Source: Haemonchus contortus (Eukaryota > Nematoda > Chromadorea > Rhabditida > Trichostrongylidae). Taken from it: a stretch of 64,000 nucleotides of DNA. Of this stretch, positions 10,353 through 21,606 are shown one piece after another. Position numbers and translations under genes: made by a program. Each line of letters opens with the position of its first letter. Position 1 is the first letter of the stretch. The stretch covers positions 15,427,940 through 15,491,939 of the forward strand of contig LS997563.1 of NCBI GenBank assembly GCA_000469685.2, written 5' to 3'. The notes beneath the pieces are model-generated. The model worked only from the letters and a program-made list of their open reading frames with translations, made no database searches and had not been told where the DNA came from.

Positions 10353-12584
10353 CATTCTTGGAGTTCATTTCCAGATCTCCACCTCCCTCAATAAGAGAGA
10401 AGATTGAGCTAATTAACATGGGACTAAGGACCTTTTTTGGAAAAGGTAACATCCAGACGTTTTTATCTTCGTCGTCACCCTAGCCAGTGGCGTCCCTCTC
10501 ACAGGTGTCAGGCCCGCAAACCCCTTACACTACGATGGCCAATTAGAGGGCACCTTCATGCACATTACACTAACAAGACTAGCGGGTTCAAATACTTTAC
10601 CAAATTGATACTCTCCTACTCTGTCATAAATTTTTGATTGCCCGCGCGGACTGCACCCCTATCATGGCTTCGGGTGGATGTAGAAGCACTCAATTCTTGG
10701 TTAACCTGAAAACAAGAAGAGAAGTAGTAAACGAAGGAAGTTGTTGGAGTGAAAACATCAGAAAGATGAAGCACTTGAGCGATAGACTCAATCCGTGAAC
10801 AGGTGCTGCATAGCTGTTTCACTCAGACCTTATCAACTCGTGGAGAGTGATCTTCACCTGAAAATCCCGTCCTGGAGAAGGTAATGAATATCAATTACCA
10901 CTGTAGATCAGGCAAGTTCAGGAGATAGATAGAGTCATGGTGAGTTCTTCTGAGAACAGTGAACTAAAGGGCATTCAAATACAAAAAAAGAGAAAAAAAG
11001 GGAAAAAAAAGAAAAGCAAAGGCTAAAGTGTCTACCATTTCAGAGTACACCATTCATTCGATTCAATATGCTCGTCGTAGGGCCTAAAATATGCTAACGG
11101 AACAACCGGACCTTAACACGACAATAGTCCTGCCATTATCGAGGCAAAATGTGATCTTTTTGTGTGTTTTCATGAATTTACATAATAGAGCACTTTTTGA
11201 ATTACGAATACTTTTGATTGGATTACTTCTTATAGAAGGTCTTCTACATCATCAGAAATGAGCCAAATGAGGATTCTATTTTCAGGCTTTACATCTTCGT
11301 AGGTTATTTCTAAAGCGTATTATATCGTGCTTCGACTGACCAAATAAACAATTCTGCCACCATCTTGCTTTCGCTCCTACCTATATTCAGTCTCAACCGT
11401 AGATGTAGCAGCACCCGTCAATCCAACCATGTACCCTGATGTGTTAGAAGTGACTGATAAGTTGGTCAGAATCAGCGAACGTGATTTGGTTCAGTCCAGT
11501 CTCCATGGCAGTGATGTCAGCAACGGTATCGACAGTTTTTTCACTTTCCGCGTTGAGTTCAATCCATTGATGCAACGAAAGGTAGCAAGCAGATCTCATT
11601 TGCTCCCTGCTACTAATATCATATCTCATAAATAACCTCACTGTTCATACCGGCTGCTTGAGTTCCGCGATCGGGTAAGCCACTGTTGGCTGTTTATACT
11701 CATGAACATAAGAACCGCTTCAAAGTATCTCTTGTGACTATAGTGAACCTACTTTACTTCAAGCCTCATTTCTCTGAGGAGCATCACACGTTGCCTGCAT
11801 GAAAAGATCTCGATTTCGGTAAGATACTTAGAAAATTTTCAGCATACGTTGACGACGTTCTCTCTAAAAGAATACTAAAGTTTTAAGTTGGTGATATAGA
11901 CACGTGCTGGCGATACGCTTATTTGTATAGCTATCAAAAAAGAGCCAGGACCGCGATATAGGCTTCAAGTCCCAAAGGAAAAAAGTGAGAAGGAAATTTG
12001 CTCTTCCGGAATCGACTTTTACTTGATTTTCTTTCTGTACATGTTAGGTTCTCTTCTTGACGCTTCTTAGAGCGACCTCAGATGGTGGATAAGGGAAAAC
12101 CGACCAAAAGTTATCATTACTTGCCCAGAGGTGCCAAAGGATTCAGGGTATGGACTCGCTGTTTCTGCTGTACAGGATCGAGTTGAATTCATCTATTCTC
12201 GCAAGGCCTACCCACGCCTACGAGTATGGAGAGCCTGCGCATGAGGTTTCATGCACATCGACTCAGCCAAAAGCTCGCATTCAAATATCTGGAAACTTCT
12301 GATATCCACTGCCTGATTCACTCTGGGGATCTGACATGAGAAGTGGACTCCGGCTGGCCTGGCTAATTACCAATAGTCCATCCAGCCCGATGTTAGAGCC
12401 TGGAAATCTACTTATGGGTATCTTCATGTCAACAACAATGTTAATAGGCCTCATCCCATAAAGTTGAGGGATCCTCAATATGACAGCGTTGGGTTGCACC
12501 GCTCCAGAAAGGCTGATACAGTCTCAGGGTCATGACAGTATCTTAGAAGAGAACGACTAAGATGAACTAGAACGACTAACGAGC
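10353..12584. other. No supported gene
   Basis: A purine-rich A/G tract lies at about 10979-11022. None of the short frames (10437-10637, 11429-11635, 12281-12499 minus) carries motifs, a signal peptide or credible splice sites. Confidence 0.45.
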
Positions 12585-12720
12585 TAGACTTTCAATGCAC
12601 AAACGTTTGCAACGGGAGCGTGTATCGAAGATCTGATGATGCAAGGTAGGAAGAAGAAGTACGATGCCATCGGACTGATCGGGATGAGGTGGCATCGCCT
12701 TCTGCACGTCGCTTTTAACA
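12585..12720 (+). pseudogene. RTE-type retrotransposon endonuclease fragment
   Basis: Translation reads TFNAQTFATGACIEDLMMQ followed by GRKKKYDAIGLIGMRWHR. This matches the N-terminal wording of the AP-endonuclease of nematode RTE elements, where a T(Y/F)NARTL...IEDLM start precedes KYDVIGLTETR. Only this first segment is visible before the frame decays. The same segment recurs, more decayed, near 28690. Confidence 0.65.
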
Positions 12721-13599
12721 GCTGTAGTCTTGCTGATCATCGATTCCTCCAAGAGAATGCCAACGCTGTCTCCATTCGTTCCTGTGAATCAGAGTGTCCA
12801 GCAGATCGTTCCGTGAAAAATTTTCGTCATCCTGCTTTTTGTTTAGCATCCCATGGATCCAGTGAAGCGTTCATGGATGGTATTATCCCAGGATAAAACC
12901 CTTTTGGTGGCTCACTGAATCCAGCCATATTTCCCTTATAATAGAGCGCCAAAGTGCTATTCCATCCGTTTATACAACTGGGTGTTAGAAATGGAGTTCG
13001 GGTTTGGAAGCAATGAGGGATAGGATTTTCGTAAACAAGGCACGCATTAGAATTCGTATAACACTCAAAGCCCTTGAGGATAAGTTTATGGCTCGCGAGT
13101 ACCGTCCTAAAAAGTTGAAAATTCTGCAATGCTTCTAGGACGTACACAAATCTTGCGAGTTTCTAACCTTTTTAATAGTTCCCCACTGACCATATATGTT
13201 TGTAACAGAGCTTCTATGAAACATTCATGTAGACCATGTTGCACATAAATCATTGGGTGCCGTTGTCCCATGCGCCAGCCATAGTGGCACCAGGAAGCCA
13301 GCCCTCCTATTCCCGCTTCTCATTCACATTCTTCTAAAGATAAGCAGATGAGCGAAAGATGAGGAAGTGAAAAACCAAGGCTGTGCTAGGCTAGTGAATC
13401 GCGTCATGAAGTGGCAGAATTCAACGCCATGACGGAACTGTGTCTTTCGAGGTCTGTGGTACAGCTGCAAGCGACTTCGCGACACCCGTATCTACGCTTT
13501 ACGCAAGCAGGATATCGATCTTGAAACTACGTTGAACGAACTCAATTCTAAAAATTAGCAACTTCTGGTTATTCGACAAGATACCAAGCTGTTGCTCAG
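12721..13599. other. No supported gene
   Basis: The frame 12827-13147 (minus) has no recognisable domain. The stretch may include 5' parts of the gypsy element or further decayed RTE sequence, but I cannot show it. Confidence 0.35.
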
Positions 13600-14379
13600 T
13601 GCACTTCAGCAGCTGGACCCCCATTAACTAACACGGTTAAGGCCAAGAAGGGTCAAAACGAAGGGCCATGTTTGCTATGCTTCTGCTGACCAACCACACT
13701 GGGCGAAGCAGTGAAAAACGCTGTCACGCATGTGATCGTGACACAAGAAAGGATTTTGCAAGAGTTCTGACGATTAGAGGACGTCAAACCTGAAGAAGAA
13801 GCTCGTTATCGCCATTTCCACGACTGCCGAATAGCTTCAATCGAACATATCACCAGACAGTGAAGATTAATGCAACCGCCACTCCTAGATACGCACGGAC
13901 GCCTATGACACCTGCTGAGTGACGAAGATTTTATTGTCATAGTTTGTCTAAAGCTGCCACTGCTGCTCAAGCTGAAGCAAACAAGGAAACCAATGTTTGT
14001 GGCCTTCCCAAGTGTATATTCGTCATTTATGGACGTAAGTGTAACGTGAGATGTGCTCAACGCTACTTCGCTACTGGAACTCGGCTGGACAGCTCAAATC
14101 GAGCCGCTCTTCCATTGGAAATATCGCAATGTCATATCCGAATGACTCGAAGCTACTGTTCACTGTGCTAGCTTGCTTATCACACGGCTCTGGAAACACT
14201 TCTGTGCTGTATTCACGCCAGGATTGGGATGCTATACAGAAACGAAAGTTCCTCCAAAGCTCGAGTCGGATGCGATTCCTGACCGCTGAAAGGTTGCCCA
14301 GCGCCGGACCAGTAAGAAATCGACCACCTAGTAGATTTAAATACCTGATTCTGATACCGTTCAAACACTCCAGTGAGCC

Positions 14380-14800
14380 ACCTAGGTGATCGCCATCCAG
14401 AAGGAGGATGGATCAATCTGTCTCTGTGCGGACTTTTTTGCAGGCCCATTTGTATTGTCAAGCAGCACCATTACCCACTTCCGATTTCGAACGATATCTT
14501 TGCACAGCTCAGATGGTAGGTACTTCTCCCAGTTGGTCCTAGCCAAAGCGCACCTACAGAGGGAAATGGATAAGGAACCAAGTCAGCTCCTCGCGATCAA
14601 AAGACATCATGATCTCTCGTCTCAATCGATTACCTCGTGGGGTGAAGGCGGCTCTGGCAATTTTTCAACAGCAAATGGAGACTCTGATCGCAGGATTGGG
14701 TTTTACTGCCGCGTACCTCGAGCATATCGTTGTCCCTGCAAAAATTTCCGATGAGCGCAACTCTCGTCTAGAAAGAGTTTCCAAAGGAATTTGAGAATTG
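14380..14800 (+). pseudogene. Ty3/gypsy reverse transcriptase, broken
   Basis: Frame pieces read IQKEDGSICLCADF, then VLAKAHLQREMDKEPSQL, then NRLPRGVKAALAIFQQQMET, then AAYLEHIVVPAK. These are the gypsy RT blocks (VxKxDGSxRxCxDY, LDLAxAYxQ, RLPFGxxxAPxxFQxxM, YLDDIVV). The catalytic YLDD reads YLEH and the LDLADAY Asp is also changed, so even the local protein would be inactive. At least one frameshift lies near 14600. Confidence 0.85.
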
Positions 14801-14933
14801 GATCCCGCTTTCCTTTGGGAAAGTGCTCGCTATTGCTCATCGGAATTCGCTATCTTTATGATAAATGCCAATGGACGACGTGTAGACCCAGTCAAGAACG
14901 AAGCAATCAGGAGATTGCAAGAATCAAAAACGT

Positions 14934-15245
14934 GTGTCAACTAAGAGCCTTTTACGAGTCGGTCAACTAAAACGGGATCTTTGTACGCAATCTAAGCGCT
15001 CCTCAAAAAAGATGTCGTCTCCATGGTCACAAGAATGTCAACCGTGCTCCGAACGAATCAACAAGTTTATCGAATCAGACCTTCTTCGGGTGCGCTACGA
15101 CGCATCTCTGCCGCTTTTCGTTGCTGCAGACAATTCCAAGTACAGAGTTGGAGCTGCATCGTCGCACATATTTCTCAACAAATTCGAAAAAGCTGCCTAC
15201 TATACAGAGACACTTCTATTGACGCTGATGTTTCCGTCGAAATAA
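14934..15245 (+). pseudogene. Ty3/gypsy connection/RNase H region, broken
   Basis: The 103-residue frame contains ERINKFIESDLLRVRYDASL and FVAADNSKYRVGAASSHIF, close to the usual gypsy wording (Y(D)xxxPLxLxxDASxxGxGAVLxH) at the start of RNase H. The first catalytic Asp region (VAADNS) is recognisable. Confidence 0.75.
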
Positions 15246-15633
15246 TAGACAGTCAACTACCCAAAGCTGACCATAGTCTGACTCAAGTTATCGATTACAT
15301 TCGATTTGGGGAATGGTCGGAAATGAAACGTGATCACCTTCGTCGACATACTACAGTCGACGAGAGACACTATCGACTACTGACTTGTGCTTGTTGAACC
15401 AAGAAGTTCCGTCATCGCAAAGTTCCTCGAACGTCACCCCCCTTCAAACGCTTCACAAAGCTAATCTAGACCAAACAAGGATGGAGCTGTTGGCTCTCAG
15501 ATGGATGCATTCTCTAAATTGTTGGCAAAGGCCGAAGAGAGAAACCGCATGGACGAGCCACCCCCTAAACGCAAGGCGTACTACTGATCATAGGAGGTCA
15601 GAAAATGATCGCGCGGGGAGCGAAGTATTGAGT

Positions 15634-16135
15634 AGGGTGGCTCAGTAAGTTAGGTATTCGACTCATTTGCTCGTCTGAGGTGAAGTCTCCCCTCAGCTCC
15701 GATATTCTCTGTGTGGCCTGTGTGGCCGGCTCACCCCTTGAGGACCTTTGTGGTCGATCTTTCATTGAGGGCCTGTGTGGCCGTAGCTCAGGGGTCTAGG
15801 TGACCCAGATAGTCGGAGGGCCTTAGCGGCCAGATCTAACCCAAGTGGCAGGAATAGTGTTGTGGCCTCAGTGGCCGAGTTCCCGAAACCAGCGTAGTCC
15901 CTAGGTATCTCTTAGGGACAAGTGGGTTTGGTAGTACACGACACGGTAACCAGTACGAGTGTGTTCAGGGGAACGCCGCAACGCACTCTCTCTCTCCGAT
16001 TATCCCGCGTAGCCAAGTGATCTGTAGGATTTCATCTGACCTTTGTTTGTAATTTTTTTGCCGGTGCACTGTGTTTATTGTTCTGTTTTTCCTTTTTTTG
16101 TAATAAATTTGCCTTCATTGTTCTCGTACGTGCTA
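15634..16135 (+). repeat. Inserted element with GGCC-N-GGCC motifs, possibly SINE- or LTR-like
   Basis: This segment interrupts the gypsy pol between RNase H and integrase. It begins GGTGGCTCAGTAAGTTAGG, resembling a tRNA A-box head. It then carries four or five copies of a short palindrome-like motif: GGCCTGTGTGGCC (twice), GGCCTTAGCGGCC and GGCCTCAGTGGCC, with a decayed GACCTTTGTGGTC. It ends in T-rich sequence and AATAAATTTGCC. No coding capacity is seen. Boundaries are inferred from where the pol similarity stops and resumes. Confidence 0.45.
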
Positions 16136-16173
16136 TTCAGTGGTGTACTCCACCATGACCTATTTCACGACTG

Positions 16174-16560
16174 TTGATTTTTGTAATAGACCGAAATCAT
16201 TCACATGGATTCAATCTTTTTGTCGGCCACAGTCAAGGTTCGGGCACAAGTCTTCGCACAGTCGGGGAATCCGCAGATGCTCATCACTTAAAATCGGTAA
16301 CCAGTTTACTTCAGAAGCATTTACGGATTTGGGCGACCGTCTTGAAAACAAACATGTGCGATCTCCTACTTTTTATCCGCGAAGAGATAGACATGCAGAG
16401 CGCTTCGTGAATACGTCCAAGGAACGTTTGGCCAAATTGAAGGAGAGCAGCCAATGCCGTACGCTTTTCAGCCTTCTAATGGCCAACCGGTCGACGCCCT
16501 GCCCATCCGGACCAAGTAATCTGTTGTCCGCTGGAAGCCTTTGAGCCGCCGGCTTCGGAC
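16174..16560 (+). pseudogene. Ty3/gypsy integrase fragment
   Basis: The frame ending at 16544 reads GNQFTSEAFTDLGDRLENKH, then VRSPTFYPRRDRHAERFVNT and ANRSTPCPSGPSN. This is the integrase core around the second catalytic Asp and Glu (DNGxQFTSxxF, KHxxSPPYHPQSNGxAERFV, YRSTPxxxxG). The Asp of DNG is lost (KIGNQF) and the QSNGQ segment is altered (RRDRH), so it is not active. Confidence 0.8.
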
Positions 16561-17500
16561 TGAACTAGATTTGATGATGCCATCCTCACAAGACAAGAGA
16601 TGGGACGTTACGACATCATGGATCAGCTCAACACACATCAGGAGCCCAACCTGGCCAGTTCGAAGGGATAAAGCTGTCTGTCATCATCACTCGGCGCTTC
16701 AGAGACGTCATGGATTTCGTAGGCTGAGGGAGGGTATATGGGCAAGTACCATTACTCAACCGAGGCCATGCGACAACCAGCTAGTAGTCAGCCTTATATT
16801 ATACGTGTTAAGCCCACTTCCGCTCCATAAAGAACATGCTGTCATCAGAAATCAGCCGACACCAGACAACGATACAACTCCGCTAAACCCGAGAACGCAG
16901 GAGCTGCACTACGTTCAACTCCGTAAGCCTACCTACAGACTGTGACCTACCAAAGACAAATACAGAATACATGGGGGATGCCATTCTTTAGGTTTTAATC
17001 TGATGTTACTACAATTTGGACATAATATTGGACCAGGTCAACAACTATATAAACCCGTCACCCTCACTATTTTGAAAGACTGTCATTTTTACTCAGCTGC
17101 TCTTCACCAATAAATCTTCTCTCTTCGCCTTCACATCATCGCCTTAATCTCAACCGAGTGTTCAATAGAGAAAAGTTGCGACAATACAGCGATCTACGCT
17201 TTCAAGTGAGAGATTATCAAGGAGGCCCTCCATTTAAGACTTGCGGTAGACTTGAACAACGAAAGATCTCGACTGGTGACTGACATTTCATTTTAGTGCT
17301 TAAAACATGCGATGCATACCGTTGTCGTCTGTTTTCCTATGGTATCTAACCAGCACAGGATTGAGCCCAGTATTGATGTCTAACTGCGGTGAAAAGCGAT
17401 GCAATTAATCCTTGCCATTTTTGGGAATGCACACTATTGTATAGTCAAACATATCCAAAAATCATATTTTATTGTATTATATTATCCTAATTTTATTGAG

Positions 17501-17797
17501 GTGGGAGTGATGTAGTGGCAAGTGGCTCACCATCAGGAGCGCATGCTCCGGGAATCAAATTCTGAATCTGTATCCGCGTAGACCAACCAGAGATTCCTTC
17601 CTTCCGGGATTGGAGAATGACTACTAGACTCGTATGGGAATATAAAAGTACTGACCTGTACATCGGCTGTGCACTGCAGATCACTGTATAGATTACGTAG
17701 TAATTCAATTCTCCATTACGATTCTGAGTGAAGCTCAATGCGGGGCGCATCTCAGAAACGGGATTGGTCAACGTCAAAAAATTGAGCTTTATTTTAC
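17501..17797 (+). repeat. tRNA-derived SINE, copy 1
   Basis: The head reads GTGGGAGTGATGTAGTGGCAAGTGG with a pol III A-box look; the B-box region is decayed (GGAATCAAATTCTGAA). The body shares with the other copies a TGTACATCGGCT block, CACTGTATAGATTACGTA, GATTCTGAGT, GCGGGGCGCATCTCAGA and an ending GGATTGGTCAACGTCAAA. About 290 bases in length. Confidence 0.75.
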
Positions 17798-18859
17798 CAA
17801 AAATTTATCATATAATTGTCCAACGCCCGACAGTTGTCTTTTCATCTTTCACAGATAAGCTCGATTCTCTCTCTATTCTGAACCAGACAACACTTGCGTT
17901 TTCAAGAGAAATTTGGAAAGTAGGTAGGGGTAGGAAGTCGCAGTTGCCGGGCGAGTAAATTTGGAAGAATAAGGAAAAGTCTATAGGCAGCAACTAATTC
18001 TCTTTTGAGAACCTTTGCGTTTTCATATTGGCGCTCCCTCCTCATTCTTTTAAAAACGGAGCCTTCAGACTACATTTTTCTATACGCTAACTTACAGCAG
18101 GCGACTAATGTGAAAGTCTTCCAGTCCTCCGAGCAACCCGGTTGTCATTCTGGTGATCGACGAATCTTTTCAGAATTGTGATTCCTGAACTATGGCGGTC
18201 TGCTTCTCTTAGCATGACTCCTCCGCTTTAAACTGTATACCTATAGCGAACCAATTTTCGGATATTAAAAAGACCCATAGATTCTTTCCGGCTGTACTAA
18301 AGCTTTCTGGAAATGCAGGAAATTCGAGCTCCCTTCGCGAAGAAGATGAGTTCTAGCTCTCCTCAACCTGGAAAATGGCATCCGGAATGTTCGAAAAGTT
18401 GATTTTTTTGTCATTTTTGTTCGAGTTTTTTATATGAAGTACTAGCTTATTAACACAACATGACTCGTGTTGATTGATTAATACTTTCCTAAGCTTTATC
18501 GAGTCTAATTTTTCGAGAAGAAATGCTCCTCGTAGAAAGGGATGTATGGGCTAACCAATGTAACTAAGTTGTAAGCAACTCGCGAACTGCATGAGCTGTT
18601 TTATTCTAAGTAGTGAAGTAATCCTCTCCAATTATTCGTGAGGCTCCCATTCTCTGTGTTGTGCACGGCATAAACTGGCTAATTTTGTATAAGCTAAAAA
18701 ATTGGTTACGCAGCGATAAGGATCGGATCACGATTACCGAGAGAGATCCAATGCTGGCGCAGACTTGATCGCCTCAAGGCCGAATTCAGGACGGGTTTCC
18801 CTGTACCAAAAGGCAACGTAGGCGGTCACCAATTATGCGGTTTTCATGCTGTTCATTTT
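17798..18859. other. Intergenic, upstream of Arg-rich paralogue 2
   Basis: AT-rich, with no supported gene on either strand. The last few hundred bases presumably hold control elements of the gene that starts at 18978; none is recognisable beyond the TATA box. Confidence 0.4.
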
Positions 18860-18860
18860 G

Positions 18861-18914
18861 CTATAAAAGAAGGAGCTGAAAGAATGACAGCAAGCACTCC
18901 AGCTTCTACGGTAA
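18861..18914 (+). promoter_or_regulatory. TATA box and 5' leader exon of Arg-rich paralogue 2
   Basis: CTATAAAAG at 18861 is followed about 40 bases later by a strong donor, ACG/GTAAGT at 18911. The intron would end at TTTTTTCAG directly before the ATG at 18978. The leader contains an ATG at 18884 that is in frame with the main ATG after splicing, and would add MTASTPAST before the signal peptide. Confidence 0.6.
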
Positions 18915-18977
18915 GTTCCTACTACTTACTCAGCTTGCAATGACCAGTTTTTCAGAAAAAAGTTCATCTTTTTTCAG

Positions 18978-19685
18978 ATGAAAGCAGTATTTCTAGCCGT
19001 TGGACTTCTGGCAATTTCCGCCATTGCATTCGCCGAAGAGCAGAAAGTATGACTTTGTCTCCTTTCGATATAATCTGCAGTGCTCTTCTTGTGATTATTT
19101 ACTGATGTATATCTTTACAGAAGGAGCTCAGCGAGGAGGGACTGGCTGTTTTGAACCAGCTTCAAGAGCTTAGAAAAGAAGAGGATGACGCCCTTGCTGC
19201 CATTGATGATGAGAACGAGAGGGCTCTGGTAAGTTCTATATATATTATTCTACGAGAACACTCTTTAGAAGAAACTCTCAACGTTTTTCAGATCAGCAAA
19301 ATTCTTGATAAGGAAGAGGATGAAGCAGATAAACTCGAGGTAGGCGAGAGTTACCTTTTTATTAGACACTCACAAGTGGGAGTAACAAAAAGTAGTTCCA
19401 GAAACTGATACTCTCATTTTTGTAGGAAACCAAGGAAACGACTCGTGTGAAACGCGCCGTTCGCCGACGTGGTCGCCGCGCCGGTCGCGCTCGTGCAGCC
19501 AGAAGGGTGCGTCAGTGGTTACTAGCATTGACAACTTCGAATCACTGACATTTCAGCGCTTCCTTCGTCGTCTTCGCCGCAACCAGAGACGTGCTGCTCA
19601 GAAACGCCGTGCTCACGCTCGCCGCCATCGCAAGAACCAAAGACGAGCTGCCGCTAAGATCCGCCGTATCCAACAGCGTGGATAG
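18978..19685 (+). CDS. Secreted Arg-rich peptide precursor, paralogue 2 (five exons)
   Basis: Five phase-0 exons: 18978-19046, 19121-19228, 19292-19339, 19426-19506 and 19557-19685; 144 residues. The signal peptide is MKAVFLAVGLLAISAIAFA. Exon 2 encodes KELSEEGLAVLNQLQELRKE and on to DDENERAL, a charged coiled-coil-like helix. Exon 3 is acidic (KEEDEADKLE). Exon 4 reaches TRVKR, a furin-type site, leaving a mature tail of 59 residues with 26 Arg, 3 Lys and no acids. The tail has repeated RRNQRRAAQKRRAHARRH-type wording. All introns are short (63-86 bases) with consensus ends; the exon 4 donor GTGCGT is weaker. The arginine codons are mostly CGN, so the last exon is locally GC-rich. Role: a processed cationic secreted peptide, function unknown. 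Paralogue 3 is its closest relative. Confidence 0.88.
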
Positions 19686-21098
19686 ATTGCAGCCATGGAT
19701 GATAATTTATTCGATAAATTTTCTCTATTCTCTCCACTGTAACCATTTTCATGAGCAGAAGTAATACAAACATATGCTCGCTTCGTCAATTGCTAATTCC
19801 GTATGTGAAGGATATTATCCATTTGGCTACCAGTCATGCCATGCCGTAACAAGGATACACAGTCGTGCAAACTTAAGCTCCCTACTTGATTTGGATCGCA
19901 ATCATTTTTAACGGATCCCATACTTTTACAACCTCACTGCCCGGACTCCCTGCGAGTAGTACAGTGGACCGTCTAGCTGTGAATTGGGCCTGATCTGGCT
20001 CTCTAAAGCTTTGTCCAGAACGCAATATCCTTGTAAAAACAATTCAGGCAACTCCTGTCTTCCTCATCTCTTTTTCTGTCAACTAGCAAGCCAGATCTGG
20101 TGTAGAAAGAAATATGGAGTATCTTCAGTAACGCAGCAGCGAGCGCTATTCGATTCGCCACTTCGGATGCTATCCAGTGACTAATAGATCCTCCCTAGTT
20201 GGGCGAATCGTTTTGTCTCCATTCTATGTTCGACCAAGTCTTAGACGAAAGCCTGTGATTGAAGAGATAGGGAGGAGAGAAGAGAGAGAAGAAAGGCATG
20301 AGACGAGAGTTGGGCATAGGTGGGAAGTCCACGACTGCGCTGGAGGCAACGATCACCAAAAATCGTATCCGGACGCTTTACCAGCGGATCTGGACCTGCT
20401 ATTTCGTCAAACAATTTGCTCTTCATCTTCCTCGCTCTGTGCCGTTGTGTGCCCTCACACTGTCGCCTCCAGCTCAAAAGTTTGGAAAAAGATTAAATAA
20501 ATAAAGAAAAAAGTAAAGCAGAAAATGGAATTAAAGCAAAATTTTATCTAAGGGAGGTCTATGTGATGTTATTCCATAGCAGCTAATCTAAAGAATCGAT
20601 CAAACTATATTGCAACCCCCAGGATGGAGACCAAAGGTAAAGTGTGCTGCGTTTCTTCCGCCGACATTTATGGAATCGCATCGCACACGGGGCACGCGAC
20701 CTTTTGCGACTGAGATTCACCCCTATTGTCATGAATACGCAACAACACGATCGTAATAGGAATTCCTGATAAAAACATACTTTTTTCTTCTGAGAGTTTA
20801 AGATCACGAATCCCTTGTATGTTCCGTTCGAATGTAACTTTATTCTTCTGTCATGTTCCCTGCATTCAGAAAAGGACTGCGTCGTGTCACGGTCACTGTC
20901 GGATCACTTCAAGGATTCTTAGGGTTTCAACGGTAATAGGCTCGTAAGCAGTAAAAGAGGTTGCAAAGCTGGGGTTCTTGGTGCTTCCTAGTTTTGCTGT
21001 AATCATATTGCAAGTGATTCTCTTTCTCAGTGTATCCCACTGTATATACACATACCTAAGTGCTCCTTGCTGGTTGTTAGCACTGAGAAAAGTAGCTA
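19686..21098. other. Intergenic; no supported gene
   Basis: It begins with the 3' region of Arg-rich paralogue 2. A purine-rich tract at 20266-20300 and a tail ATTAAATAAATAAAG at 20492-20507 could mark a retroelement end, but no coding motif supports this. Overlapping frames at 20177-20504 are not credible genes. Confidence 0.4.
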
Positions 21099-21606
21099 CA
21101 GTAGCGCTCAAGAGTATTCGGCCAACTTTAACTTACAGTATCTTTTTCCCCAGTGGAGCAAATCACATGAAATTTTGATATGTTTGGCTGAAGCATATTT
21201 TACACTGTCCAACACTACTTGACTGCAAAACAGCCATATCCACATACCAATGGGGAGGCGTCTGTAGACTATGCTGAAAGCAAGTTTGTGACGTCTGCAG
21301 TTATTCCGACCTTATGTATGTTTTTCTTCTCTTCTGGGTTCGACATTAGTGCTCGTACACTTAAGACATGGCAGAAAGGAAAGGATTCCCAGAAGGATCA
21401 CCATTCGTATTTCCAAATGATTTTTCGTTCAAGACCATTTGGATAACTGGAACATGATCAGATTGCAGGTTAATAGTGGTAAATATTCACACTACATCAA
21501 TGTGACACACATTGAAATTTCGCTCGATTAGATCCAGTAGGAAAGAAGTTACGACTGAGAATTATAACTGAACAAGCATTTCGCCGAATACTTTTGAGCG
21601 CTACTG
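21099..21606. mobile_element. Tc1-related MITE (non-autonomous, 508 bp)
   Basis: The ends are inverted repeats beginning CAGTAGCGCTCA(A/G)(A/G)AGTATTCGG, flanked on both sides by TA (21097-21098 and 21607-21608), the Tc1/mariner target duplication. The TIR differs from that of the autonomous-looking Tc1 element at 3728-5268 mainly at one base (GCGCTC against GCGGTC) and shares the following GTATTCG(G/C)CGAAA. The interior has no transposase motif. It could be mobilised by a related transposase. Confidence 0.85.

Larger units (their letters stand above)
13600..17170 (+). mobile_element. Decayed Ty3/gypsy LTR retrotransposon
   Basis: Pol domains appear in order on the plus strand in shifting frames: RT (14380-14800), RNase H-like region (14934-15245) and integrase (16174-16560), with a C-terminal region to about 16945. 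Upstream, 13640-13800 has Cys/His-rich wording that may be a gag zinc knuckle. Past the integrase there is a TATA-like box (CTATATAAACCC near 17044) and an AATAAA (17110), which fits a 3' LTR. I could not find the matching 5' LTR. Many stops and frameshifts mark it as old. An unrelated ~500 bp segment splits RNase H from integrase. Confidence 0.75.

Noticed and set aside
15775..15850. tRNA-like GTAGCTCAGGGG segment
   Set aside because: No cloverleaf, no T-arm at the correct distance; part of the GGCC-rich insert.
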